From: Pyronema omphalodes
Taxonomy: Eukaryota; Ascomycota; Pezizomycetes; Pezizales; Pyronemataceae
Assembly: GCA_024516155.1 (NCBI GenBank)
Contig: JAJJXM010000058.1
Span: forward strand, 368,739-432,738
DNA: 64,000 nt
Direction: 5' to 3'
The translations under genes and the position numbers were made by a program. Shown piece by piece: positions 39,560-48,787 of this stretch. Under the pieces are notes generated by a model. The model was not told where the DNA came from and ran no database searches. It worked only from the letters and a program-made list of their open reading frames with translations. Within the stretch, counting starts at the first letter, position 1, and each line of letters opens with the position of its first letter.

Positions 39560-41104
39560 CACGTTTTTACCGACAACCAAGCCGCGATACGTCGAGCCTC
39601 TCACCTCCGTCGAGGCCCCGGCCAGGAGCTCGCCTGGGCCATCCACAACACCGCTCACGACCTTCACACTTACGGTACCTCAATTACCATCCACTGGGTC
39701 CCAGGACACACTAGCGTCCCCGGAAACGAAGCCGCCGACGAACTGGCCCGACAGGCGACAACAGTACCGCCACGCCGACAAATACCGATATCCCTCACTT
39801 GGCTGCGCCGCCGCGCTCGAGAGAGGTACACCGAAGACTGGGCTACCTGGTTCACCTCTTTCCCCCGACCGCGCACGTACGCCGCCACACACCGCCGCAA
39901 AATGGACACTGCGTACACCGAAAACCCCCGCTGGATATCAACTGCAATCCTGGGTCTTCGCACCGGCCACGGGTACTTCCTCAACTGCTTGGCCCACCCT
40001 CCATCCGACGCATACCCCTCCCGCAGCTGCAGCTGCCCAATCCATCCACCGCAGACGCCTCGACACCTCCTCCTGAGCTGCCCCGACTTCCAGGCCGCTC
40101 GCTCCACACTCAGGAAGGACCTCAAACTCAGACAACACTCCCGGATCAACCTAAACACCATTCTGGACACCCCCTCCGGCACCAAGGCTCTTTCCACCTT
40201 TATCTCTGCAACCAAGGTTGCTACCTCGACCTGGGCACACTCCCGGCTAGAGAAGCCTCGCAGAAGGGGATAGACCCCTACCGCTGACTACACTGACCAC
40301 AGTACCTTAGGAACTTTCGCGCGCGCTGATTTTGCAGTGCTTTCTTACTTAGGAGTTCTGTTTTGTAAAAAAAAAAAAAAAAAAAAGGGACAAGCAAAAA
40401 GGGGAAGGTAGAAGAGGGATAGGTGGAGAGAAAGGGAACGGGCACGCGGTGACGGGATCGGGCTGGGGTCGTTGCTTGGGTCTGCTTGGGGTTCGGGTGT
40501 TTTGAGTTTTCTTTTCTTTGTCTTTCAATTGTCTCTCATACGGGTTGGAGTTGTTTTATGGTACGGCGGGCGAGAAGGGAACGGATGGTGGAATGGTGCA
40601 CGGGAAGGGAGATGACGGGGACGGCAGGCGAGAGAGGGCAGACGAGTTTCTTTTGTACTTTCCGTTGTTTGGGTGCGACAATGTTTTTCTTATGTTCGAA
40701 GGGCGGGAGGAGTGCGAGGCGTTGCGAAAGGAGAGAGAGGGGCGCGGGGAAGGGGCAGAGGAGGACGACGGGAGTTTTCTTTTTCTTTTGTACGCGGAGG
40801 AAACAAAGGCGGTAAAATGGCTAAACATGGGACGGGGAAGGGAGGAGGAAAGGGAGGAGCCCGGCGAGGCGGCCTCTGTGCAAGCAGGGCACTTGGAACA
40901 TCAGACGCGCTTGGACAAGAAACCCCCGTAGTAACAGTGGGGACAGACCCCACAACCACAACGATCAAGAGGAGGAGACTGGTAGAGGTGGAGACTGGGT
41001 TTTTGCTTTTACATTTCTTTCTTCTTCTCTTTTGTATTTATCTGTCCCTTGTCATAACCTTCGGGTTGCAAACAAGTAATGAGAGAACAAACAAACAAAC
41101 AAAC
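39560..41104 (+). mobile_element. LINE B: 5'-truncated LINE joined head-to-tail to LINE A
   Basis: Begins abruptly with CACGTTTTTACCGAC, inside the RNase H domain of ORF2, immediately after the CAAA tail of LINE A. It carries its own oligo(A) tract, 3'UTR, hairpin (41056-41067) and CAAA tail, and ends at the downstream copy of the 15-bp TSD. No TSD separates A from B. B differs from A at several codons (YTEDWATWFTSFPRP against FTEEWATWFTSSPRP), so it is not a simple local duplication of A. Confidence 0.9.
39561..40273 (+). pseudogene. LINE B ORF2 C-terminal fragment
   Basis: Encodes the RNase H end (VFTDNQAAIRRAS, WVPGHTSVPGNEAADELA) and the C-terminal CSCPIHPPQTPRHLLLSC motif of ORF2, through to the normal stop. 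Upstream the frame opens only into the LINE A tail. It is not expected to be expressed as a functional protein. Confidence 0.9.
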
Positions 41105-41186
41105 AATAGTGCTGATGTCGTTGTAGCGTGACCTTTTGCGCTGTTCAGTAGCTGCACATATGCTGTGTCCATTTTCGTTGTGCCAT

Positions 41187-42064
41187 TCATAGTTGCTCAT
41201 CGGTTCGCATTTCGTCAGGTGTGGGTGGCATGCTTTCGTCTGTAGGGGTGGCGTTGTTGAGTTGTCCCAGATGTTTGATGCGGGATGGGCACGTAGGATC
41301 GTTGGCTTTTTTTGGTTGGTTGCAGTTGCAGCATTTGATTGGTGGGTGGGTGCAGGACATTGCGCCCTTGCAAGAGCGGATGCTGCATGGGTGAGTCCTG
41401 GTAGCATGATTTTGTTCGCAAACTGTGCATCTTGGTTTGACTGCTTTGCAGAGCTTAGGGTGGTTTCCGAACTCCTGGCAGTGGGTGCACTGTGAGGTGG
41501 GTTGCCATGAGTGGTATTCGCTGATTTTGCAGAGCCGATTGCACATTGCTAGTTTTGTGGTACCTAGTTTTCTCAGGCTAAATGTACCGACGAAGGAGAC
41601 AACAATGGAGCAGGCAGCCTGTCCAGCGCGGCATTCAGTAGGGACTAGCGATCGAGAATCCTTGCAAAGACAAAGGGCGGGGTTTGTGGACTCTATTTTA
41701 GAGCAAATGAAGGAGGGGGTGGCGTTTGCTGGCACATTGTGCAGAAGTATCTTTATCCATCGTTCGTTGATGCAGGCCTCGGATGGCTGGAAACTGTTTG
41801 TCACATTGGTGATGATCGCCAGGTAGAGAGCGTAAGCGTCGGCTCTCTTAGAGGGGTTGCTGGTGAGTACAAGACTGTTGTTGCTAGTGATGCGGGCAAG
41901 GGTGAAAGGGGTTAGAGTGATATCACCAGAGTCCTTGATGGCTTTGTTGATCGCGACAAGTGCTTCATCGGCGGTTGTTTCAGGGTTGGTGATCTTTCCT
42001 TTGAGAGTAATAATAACCTCGCGGTTGGCACGTGGGAGGGCTTTCGGGATCAAGGTAGTGGGAG
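41187..42064 (-). pseudogene. LINE C ORF1, 3' part with zinc knuckles
   Basis: C-terminal ~290 codons of the LINE C ORF1, starting at the solo LTR. INERWIKILLHNVP corresponds to the RLNERWYKLAVHGIP segment of other ORF1s. Knuckles include CTHCQEFGNHPKLC, CTVCEQNHATRTHPC and CCNCNQPKK. The stop TGA overlaps the ORF2 ATG (ATGA at 41187-41190). Apparent first codons such as TTG at 42053 are internal; the real start is at 47245. Confidence 0.85.
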
Positions 42065-42069
42065 ACTTC

Positions 42070-42608
42070 TGTCACGGCTCCAGCATTGTCACCCGTATTC
42101 TGGATCGCCTTAGCCTGCAGAGTCATGAAGCACAGCCGCAGGGCTGCGCCATATCACATGTCAGCACCAGCTCAGTCAACCTCGCAGCCGCAACGCACTA
42201 GTCTATCCTTTCCTTATCACCTTCCTTGTCTGTCTTAGTTATCTTAGTTCGTCTCATCAGCACAAGCGTCACATTGTTATCACATGCATTAGGTTCTTGG
42301 CTTCTTTGTTTAGGTTCTTGGCCCGGTTGAAAACCCCGTTAGGGTTTGAGTTGCTCTTAGGAGGATTTGTGTATATAAGGAGGGCTCTCCCTCTGCTCTG
42401 TCTGTTTCCTTTTCTTTCTTCTTTACAGAACGTCTTGTCCAGTTAGGATTCTAGTTACCTTGATAACTCCTCCTCCTCCAGTCTTGTCTTTGTCTTGACC
42501 TCTGCCTCCTCCTTCCAGTATCTCCTCCTCTTGATCTACGTTCCTGTTCCTGCCCTCTGTCCTGAACACTGCGTACCTTGGACGTTCCCTCGAGCCTGTC
42601 CCGTTACA
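42070..42608. repeat. Solo LTR inserted in LINE C ORF1
   Basis: 539 bp starting TGTCACGGCTCC and ending CCCGTTACA, flanked by a perfect 5-bp duplication ACTTC (42065-42069 and 42609-42613). Removing it rejoins the LINE C ORF1 in frame across a Lys-rich stretch. A TATA-like TGTATATAAGG lies near 42370 on the plus strand. There are no internal genes, so it is the product of LTR-LTR recombination. It differs in sequence from the Gy1/Gy2 and J LTRs apart from the TGTCAC start. Confidence 0.85.
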
Positions 42609-42613
42609 ACTTC

Positions 42614-42943
42614 TTTTTCTTGCCCTGATCAGTGGTAAATGGTTTTTCTTCGGCTGCGGCAGAGAGCTTACAAGCCATGGACGGCCCATTGAACCAGGCA
42701 TTGGTGGAGTCGTGTAGATGGGTGGGCTGATAGAGGGTTACGGCAGGGGTGGGCGCAGGGGCAGTGGCACCGCCCTGTTCGGCACCTGCTTTGCCGGTGA
42801 TCTTGGTGTTGGCGGGCTGGAGCTTGCGAATCTGGTTGGTGAGTGGGCGACGTGGCGTGCAAGTTGGACGATGCAGTTGGCGCTGGCATTCTGAGCGTGG
42901 GCAAAGGCGTTTTCCATGCGGTCAAAGCGGGCAAGAATCTGGT
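42614..42943 (-). pseudogene. LINE C ORF1, middle part
   Basis: Between the solo LTR and H3. Reads QILARFDRMENAFAHAQN, a coiled-coil-like segment, then after a frameshift near 42835 a Pro/Ala/Thr-rich stretch ending in a Lys run that continues beyond the solo LTR. The upstream part of the ORF is at 46985-47245. Confidence 0.75.
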
Positions 42944-42985
42944 TTGTTTGTTTGTTTGTTCTCTCATTACTTGTTTGCAACCCGA

Positions 42986-44995
42986 GGAGATCGAACGCAG
43001 CGAACACCACACGGCAACGGCGACCCCCCCCCTGCATTCTCAACAACGAGCACCGAAACCCCCGGTTTTCTCATCGGATTCGGATTCGCAGCACTCTGTT
43101 ACGTTATTCTCTGAAGTTTCAGGGAATTCTACGTCGTTTTTGTTGACTTTTGTCGCAAAATCAGAGTTTTCACGAGTTTTGGCTTACCCCACCTCACGAA
43201 ATGTCGCCAAAACAACGACAGAACAACGCCCGACGATCGAAACGGTCCGAAAACGCGTACAATGTTCTAGCCGACCTTCCTCACGATGGATTTAATCCTA
43301 CTTTCGATGGAAGAGATGGAAAAGTTGATGAAGTTGATGGAAACTTCGCTGGAAAGCCCTTCCAGAGCGTGGTCTTGGCACGATCACCAGTTCCTTCGGC
43401 TTCAACATCGCAGCAACAGGCGACAACTGAACACAGCCGGTTCAGTGACTACCGTCGCATGATGGTATCTGCAATTAATAAGGCAGTCGCAGTTGACGAC
43501 AACTACCTCACCCTAGATCAACTGTTTCTAGACAACGAAGCCGGACTCACTGGAGCCAGCTTCCTGGGGATACAACAGATCCACCAGGACACACAGCGTC
43601 GCTTCAATACCCTCGATGACACCATACGCAACAACAGCGATGCGATGCGCCTCAGATTCGACGTCATGATGACGAAATTCAACATTCTGATGGACGAAAA
43701 CACGAAGCTGCGCGCAGCCTACGACTCTACACAGGCAGAAACAGCAGCTCTCAAGGCTGCTGTGGACGCCCTGACGAGGAAAATCGACGAACAGCAACAA
43801 GTCATTTCGGCGCCCCCCTCACCGAACCTCACGGCCTCTTCCTCAGCGATGGAAGAGATGACTATGCAACTGTCCGTCGTCCAACATGACATTCAGGATG
43901 TCCTGGACGCTGTTCGCAACCCTCCTGGCAAGAGAAAGCGAAGGGGAAGCGACCAGAACACCGAACCCACCTCACCGACAAACAGAAGACCGGTGAACCA
44001 CAAACCGAGAGCGGCATCACCGGTGCGAAGCCTGATGCACTCAAAACATGCGACTACCGCCGCCCAGGACAAGCTTGATGCCCTCAAGCCTATGTCCCCC
44101 CTACCTCTCCTCGCGATCACGTCAACCGATGCGACACCGGAACCTCACCCTGACAGTCCATCTGCTCAGGACACACCTCTACCCGACGCCCCAAGCACTG
44201 CCCCTGCCGAGACGAACGGATGGAAGACTGTGGAGGCGAAGGCTGCACAGAGGAAGAAGCAGAAAGCGAAGGAGACGACACCTACGGCAGCGCCACCCAG
44301 CAAGACCCCTACAACAAAGAATGGTGGACGGGGAAAGAACACCCACCAACCCAGAACGACAACACCCTCTGCAAAGAAGACTTGGGCAGAAGTCGTCAAG
44401 AGCGGAGGCATCAACGTCCAGATTGTGCTTGGGAATGGCAATCTTGGACTGACAACACCACCGACAAGAAGGGGAGAGAGGCAAGGGGGAGCAGCGAGGA
44501 GGCTGAGGAAGAAGGAAGGAGAAGGGGAGAGAGGGGAGGAGAAGAGGGGCAGGGCGGGCCCGGGTGTCTCAAAGGGCAAAGAGTCAGGAGACACCGGCGG
44601 AGGAGGGGAGAGAGGAGAGGAGAGTGGGGGCACGGGTGGCCCGGCGGCTGTTTAACTTTGCTTTGGTTTTGTTTTTGCTTTGTGGAGGAAATACAGGAGG
44701 AAAAATGGTTAAAAATGGGAGGGGAAGGGAGGAGGAAAGGGAGGAGCCCGGCGAGGCGGCCTCTGTGCAAGCAGGGCACTTGGAACATCAGACGCGCTTG
44801 GACAAGAAACCCCCGTAGTATACAGTGGGGACAGACCCCACAACCACAACGATCAAGAGGAGGAGACTGGTAGAGGTGGAGACTGGGTTTTTGCTTTTAC
44901 ATTTCTTTCTTCTTCTCTTTTGTATTTATCTGTCCCTTGTCATAACCTTCGGGTTGCAAACAAGTAATGAGAGAACAAACAAACAAACAAACAAA
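42986..44995 (+). mobile_element. H2: full-length H-family element inside H3
   Basis: Plus-strand element of 2010 bp. The conserved start ACCACACGGCAACGG is at 43006. The 20 bp before it include GGAGATCGAACGCAGC, which matches LINE ORF1 exactly (for example 19790-19805). The 3' end carries the shared LINE 3' region, the hairpin 44944-44955 and a CAAA tail. With H3 it forms a tail-to-tail inverted repeat. Confidence 0.92.
43201..44655 (+). CDS. H-family protein (H2 copy), 484 aa
   Basis: Same layout as the H1 protein and uninterrupted. The first ATG is at 43201; the frame is open back to a TTG at 43150. In the variable block it reads RFSDYRRMMVSAINKAVAVD, closer to H1 than to H3/H4. The coiled-coil region, GKRKRRG patch, WKTVEAKAAQRKK and TWAEVVKSGG are all conserved. 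No catalytic domain is present. Function is unknown; an RNA-binding, ORF1-like role is inferred from the mobile context. Confidence 0.75.
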   Translation: MSPKQRQNNARRSKRSENAYNVLADLPHDGFNPTFDGRDGKVDEVDGNFAGKPFQSVVLARSPVPSASTSQQQATTEHSRFSDYRRMMVSAINKAVAVDDNYLTLDQLFLDNEAGLTGASFLGIQQIHQDTQRRFNTLDDTIRNNSDAMRLRFDVMMTKFNILMDENTKLRAAYDSTQAETAALKAAVDALTRKIDEQQQVISAPPSPNLTASSSAMEEMTMQLSVVQHDIQDVLDAVRNPPGKRKRRGSDQNTEPTSPTNRRPVNHKPRAASPVRSLMHSKHATTAAQDKLDALKPMSPLPLLAITSTDATPEPHPDSPSAQDTPLPDAPSTAPAETNGWKTVEAKAAQRKKQKAKETTPTAAPPSKTPTTKNGGRGKNTHQPRTTTPSAKKTWAEVVKSGGINVQIVLGNGNLGLTTPPTRRGERQGGAARRLRKKEGEGERGEEKRGRAGPGVSKGKESGDTGGGGERGEESGGTGGPAAV

Positions 44996-45303
44996 CTTGT
45001 TTGCAACCCGAAGGTTATGACAAGGGACAGATAAATACAAAAGAGAAGAAGAAAGAAATGTAAAAGCAAAAACCCAGTCTCCACCTCTACCAGTCTCCTC
45101 CTCTTGATCGTTGTGGTTGTGGGGTCTGTCCCCACTGTTACTACGGGGGTTTCTTGTCCAAGCGCGTCTGATGTTCCAAGTGCCCTGCTTGCACAGAGGC
45201 CGCCTCGCCGGGCTCCTCCCTTTCCTCCTCCCTTCCCCTCCCATTTTTAACCATTTTTCCTCCTTTATTTCCTCCACAAAGCAAAGACGAAACCAAAGCA
45301 AAG

Positions 45304-46758
45304 TTAAACAGCCGCCGGGCCACCCGTGCCCCCACTCTCCTCTCCTCTCTCACCTCCTCCGCCGGTGTCTCCTGACTCTTTGCCCTTTGGGACACCCGGG
45401 CCCGCCCTGCCCCTCTTCTCCTCCCCTCTCTCCCCTTCTCCTTCCTTCTTCCTCAGCCTTCTCACTGCTCCCCCTCGCCTCTCTCCCCTTCTTGTCGGTG
45501 GTGTTGTCAGTCCAAGATTGCCATTCCCAAGCACAATCTGGACGTTGATGCCTCCGCTCTTGACGACTTCTGCCCAAGTCTTCTTTGCGGAGGAGGTTGT
45601 CGTTCTGGGTTGGTGGGTATTCTTTCCCCGGCCACCATTCTTTGTTGTAGGGGTCTTGCTGGGTGTCGCTGCCGTAGGTGTCGTCTCCTTCGCTTTCTGC
45701 TTCTTCCTCTGTGTAGCCTTTGCCTCCACAGTCTTCCATCCGTCGGTCTCAGCAGGGGCAGTGCTTGGGGCGTCGGGTAGAGGTGTGTCCTGAGCAGATG
45801 GACTGTCAGGGTGAGGTTCCGGTGTCGCTTCGGTCGACGTGATCGCGAGGAGAGGTAGGGGGGACATAGGCTTGCGGGCATCAAGCTTGTCCTGGGCGGC
45901 GGTAGTCGCATGTTTCGAGTGCATCAGGCTTCGCACCGGTGATGCCGCTCTCGGTTTGTGGTTTACCGGTCTTCTGTTTGTCGGTGAGGTGGGTTCGGTG
46001 TTCTGGTCGCTTCCCCTTCGCTTTCTCTTGCCAGGAGGGTTGCGAACAGCGTCCAGGACATCCTGAATGTCATGTTGGACGACGGACAGTTGCATAGTCA
46101 TCTCTTCCATCGCTGAGGAAGAGGCCGTGAGGTTCGGTGAGGGGGGCGCCGAAATGACTTGTTGCTGTTCGTCGATTTTCTTCGTCAGGGCGTCCACAGC
46201 AGCCTTGAGAGCTGCTGTTTCTGCCTGTGTAGAGTCGTATGCTGCGCGCAGCTTCGTGTTTTCGCTGGTCAGAATGTCGAAGTTCGTCATCATGACGTCG
46301 AATCTGTAGTGCATCTCATCGCTGTTGTTGCGTATGGTGTCCTCGAGGGCATTGAAGCGTCGCTGTGTGTCCCGGTGGACCTGTTGTATCCCCAGGAAGC
46401 TTGCTCCTGTGAAAAGCGGTTCATGTTCACAGAACAGGGCGCTCAAGCTGCTATCGTTGTCGTCTTTTTCGATAGCGTCTCGCATAGCAATAACCAGATC
46501 GCGGCGAAATTCTCTGAATCGGTTGTGCTCAGGTGTCGCTTGCTGCTGGTGTGTTGAAGCCGAAGGAACTGGTGATCCTGCCAAGACCACGCTCTGGAAG
46601 GGCTTTCCAGCGATGTTTCCATCAACTTCATCAACGTTTCCATCTCTTTCTTCAAATGTAGGATTAGATCCATCATGAGGAAGGTCGGCTAGAACATTGT
46701 ACGCGTTTTCGGACCGTTTCGATCGTCTGGCGTTGTTCTGTCGTTGTTTTGGCGACAT
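45304..46758 (-). CDS. H-family protein (H3 copy), 484 aa
   Basis: Uninterrupted and the same length as the other copies, with the first ATG at 46758. Its variable block (RFREFRRDLVIAMRDAIEKD) differs at most positions from H1 and H2, although the sequence on either side is nearly identical to theirs. It shares this block type with H4. The C-terminal Gly/Glu/Arg-rich tail continues into the purine-rich 3' region. Confidence 0.75.
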   Translation of the reverse strand: MSPKQRQNNARRSKRSENAYNVLADLPHDGSNPTFEERDGNVDEVDGNIAGKPFQSVVLAGSPVPSASTHQQQATPEHNRFREFRRDLVIAMRDAIEKDDNDSSLSALFCEHEPLFTGASFLGIQQVHRDTQRRFNALEDTIRNNSDEMHYRFDVMMTNFDILTSENTKLRAAYDSTQAETAALKAAVDALTKKIDEQQQVISAPPSPNLTASSSAMEEMTMQLSVVQHDIQDVLDAVRNPPGKRKRRGSDQNTEPTSPTNRRPVNHKPRAASPVRSLMHSKHATTAAQDKLDARKPMSPLPLLAITSTEATPEPHPDSPSAQDTPLPDAPSTAPAETDGWKTVEAKATQRKKQKAKETTPTAATPSKTPTTKNGGRGKNTHQPRTTTSSAKKTWAEVVKSGGINVQIVLGNGNLGLTTPPTRRGERRGGAVRRLRKKEGEGERGEEKRGRAGPGVPKGKESGDTGGGGERGEESGGTGGPAAV

Positions 46759-46984
46759 TTCGTGAGGTGGGGTAAGCCAAAACTCGTGAAAACTCTGATT
46801 TTGCGACAAAAGTCAACAAAAACAACGTAGAATTCCCTGAAAATTCAGAGAATAACGTAACAGAGTGCTGCGAATCCGAATCCGATGAGAAAACCGGGGG
46901 TTTCGGTGCTCGTTGTTGAGAATGCAGGGGGGGGGGTCGCCGTTGCCGTCTGGTGTCGCCTTGGTTAAGGTGCAAGAATCTGGT

Positions 46985-47245
46985 CCAGGAGGGTGGAGCT
47001 GGTAGTGTCGAACATCGTGGGGCGGTTGGTATCGTCCAGAGCAGTGTTGTTGAGGCGCCTCCGAGGGGAGCTAGTGCCGGTAGCAAGAATGCATTGGGGT
47101 GCCGGAGTTCAGAGGCGAGAAGGGGTAGGGGAGAGAAAGTCAGACTGAGGGGGTTGAGTGAGGGAGGCAGCTGGGGCAGCAGAGGCGGCGCATTGCTGTT
47201 GCTGTTGTTGTTGCTGCAATAAACAGGGGATGTTTTGCTGGGACA
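46985..47245 (-). pseudogene. LINE C ORF1, 5' part with Gln repeat
   Basis: Starts at the ATG at 47245 (MSQQNIPCLL), followed by a CAG/CAA-encoded poly-Gln run and a Ser/Pro-rich stretch. It has an in-frame stop near codon 46 (PSRL-stop) and then continues to SSTLLDQILA, where H3 inserted (13-bp TSD GCAAGAATCTGGT at 42931-42943 and 46972-46984). The 5'UTR from 47246 to 47315 holds nothing else recognisable. Confidence 0.75.
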
Positions 47246-47329
47246 TTGTGTTCCCAAGCAAAGGAGAAAGCGACAGGATCAAAGCAATAGAGGAGGCTCT
47301 GTAACCTTAGACCAAGAAGTAAACTAATC

Positions 47330-47467
47330 GATCACAGGCCGAATGAACGTAAGGGTCTCTCTCGGGGCAACTGGTGTAGATAGGTGTTGTCGTAACAAGG
47401 GATCTGGTTGCTGATGCTGGAGGAGATGGTGGGCAGACTTAGAGTCTTTCATAGACTTTCGTCCACA
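47330..47467. other. Older host repeat between LINE C and R1
   Basis: Continuation of the sequence interrupted by LINE C at 14279. No coding frame is recognised. It contains GTCGTAACA near 47389, which resembles an LTR 3' end, but no matching TSD for the TGTCAC at 13907 was found. Confidence 0.4.
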
Positions 47468-47968
47468 AGTTCGCCCAGACTTTTCAAGGGAACCAACTTC
47501 CAAACTAAGCTTAGGAGATAAGACGTGAGTCAATTCTTTGACAAATCTGCCGATGGCTCGCATCATGCTATGTGCGCAATTATATTGAATGCTCACTTGC
47601 ATGATAACCTCGTGTCAGACTAATCCTTGACATTCCTCGCCGTGCTCCTACATCTTCCAATCAGGTATTCCGGTCAAGCTCCCAGTGGAGGGCTAATCCA
47701 CTTGAGCGCATAATGCAATGATTCCTCTGATACTGACATGTGAGACATATATCTTATGAGTCGTCTTAATCATACACCTCCCTGGAGAATCACCATTGCG
47801 AGTGACGGAATATGGCATCAGAAGGCAGACTATGCCTTACCGCACCGCACTGCCTCGTCATGTTCCTGTGTGATGTCCTCACTGTCCCACCTGCGCGCAC
47901 TTGCACGCAGCCACACCCTGGTGTGTATGCAAATGCCGTCTTATCTTGCAGTTGGTAGTCATTGGCCT
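47468..47968. repeat. Repeat R1, copy 2, left part
   Basis: Matches 1-500 with scattered substitutions. It is interrupted by LINE I and continues at 54940-54984. Copy 1 reads AAGGTCGCGTCATATCAG where LINE I inserted here (AAATCGCGCATATCAG), so it serves as the empty-site comparison. Confidence 0.85.
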
Positions 47969-48787
47969 AAATCGCGCATATCTATTTATTTATTTATTTA
48001 TTAACTCATACACGCATCCAACCGTAAGGTTATGGCGGAATCTACAGTAAATACAAAATTAAGAAACCCGGGTGTCAGGCCAGGCTCTCACTGGGTATGC
48101 CCCAGAGCTTGTCGTTAGGGTGTGGGGTTGTAGACCCCCAAGTCTCGTTGTGTTTTTTGTTCGTCAAGCGTCGTCTGTTCCAGGAGCCCTGTATGCTCGG
48201 AGGCCACCTCGCCGGGTCGTTCCCCCATTTCCTCCACCCTTCCCCTCCCTTTTTTTAACCGTTTTTCCACCTTTATTTCCTCCACAAAGCAAAAACAAAC
48301 AAGCAAAAGAAAAGAAAAGAAGATATAACTCCTCCGGGTCAACGCCCCCCCACCGCACCTCTCTCCCCTGTGCCACTACCCTACTCTACGTCCCTCCCCT
48401 CGCCCTTCACCACGCTCCTCCCTCTCGGCTCGCCAGCCATCCATCGTCCCATTCCGTCCACTTCTCTCCGCGTCATCATCTCGCACTCGCCTCATTCGTG
48501 CTCCTCCCGTCCGTCTCTACCGCGTCTCTCCTCTCCCTCGACTCCTCGCTTCACTTTCATTCCCGTTTCAAAAAGAAAAAACACAACACTCCATTCTCCA
48601 CATCAACCACGTCTCCGCTCTCCCAGTCTCCCGTCTCCACTCTCCCCTCGTCATCGTCCGCTTCCTCCACCTCCCCTCTCCCTCGTCTCTCTCTTCGCTC
48701 TCGCCTCCCGCTTCTCCCTCCCTTCGTCCTCCTCCGACTTCTTTTTATTATTATTTTTTTTTTTTTTTTTTCTTTTTTTTTTTTTTT

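Larger units (their letters stand above)
42944..46971 (-). mobile_element. H3: H-family element, tail split by H2
   Basis: Minus-strand element inserted in LINE C ORF1 with a 13-bp TSD. Its CAAA tail end (TTTG repeats) is at 42944-42985, and the rest lies at 44996-46971 because H2 inserted into its 3' end with a 16-bp TSD (CTTGTTTGCAACCCGA at 42970-42985 and 44996-45011). The 5' end includes the family start resembling ACCAGACGGCAACGGCGACC, about 20 bp inside the TSD. Confidence 0.9.
14280..47315 (-). mobile_element. LINE C: old, multiply interrupted Tad1-like LINE
   Basis: Outer minus-strand LINE with a 14-bp TSD (GAAGTAAACTAATC at 14266-14279 and 47316-47329). The 5' end is at 47315 and the 3' end at 14280. 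It is interrupted by LINE A+B (18176-41104), a solo LTR (42070-42608) and H3/H2 (42944-46971). Without these it is about 5.5 kb. ORF1 and ORF2 are related to, but strongly diverged from, those of LINE D, and both are broken. Its 3' end lacks the AACC-GGTT hairpin and has a different terminal sequence (AATAAACAAAGATCA), so it is a separate family. Confidence 0.9.

Noticed and set aside
39392..40273. A 293-codon ORF starting in the LINE A 3'UTR and running into LINE B
   Set aside because: It crosses the A tail/B junction; the first part is non-coding 3'UTR and the rest is the truncated ORF2 of B.
13907..47389. A further LTR from TGTCACGGCTCAC (13907) to GTCGTAACA (47389), split by LINE C
   Set aside because: The flanking five bases (CATCA and AGGGA) do not match and no second copy is available to set the ends.
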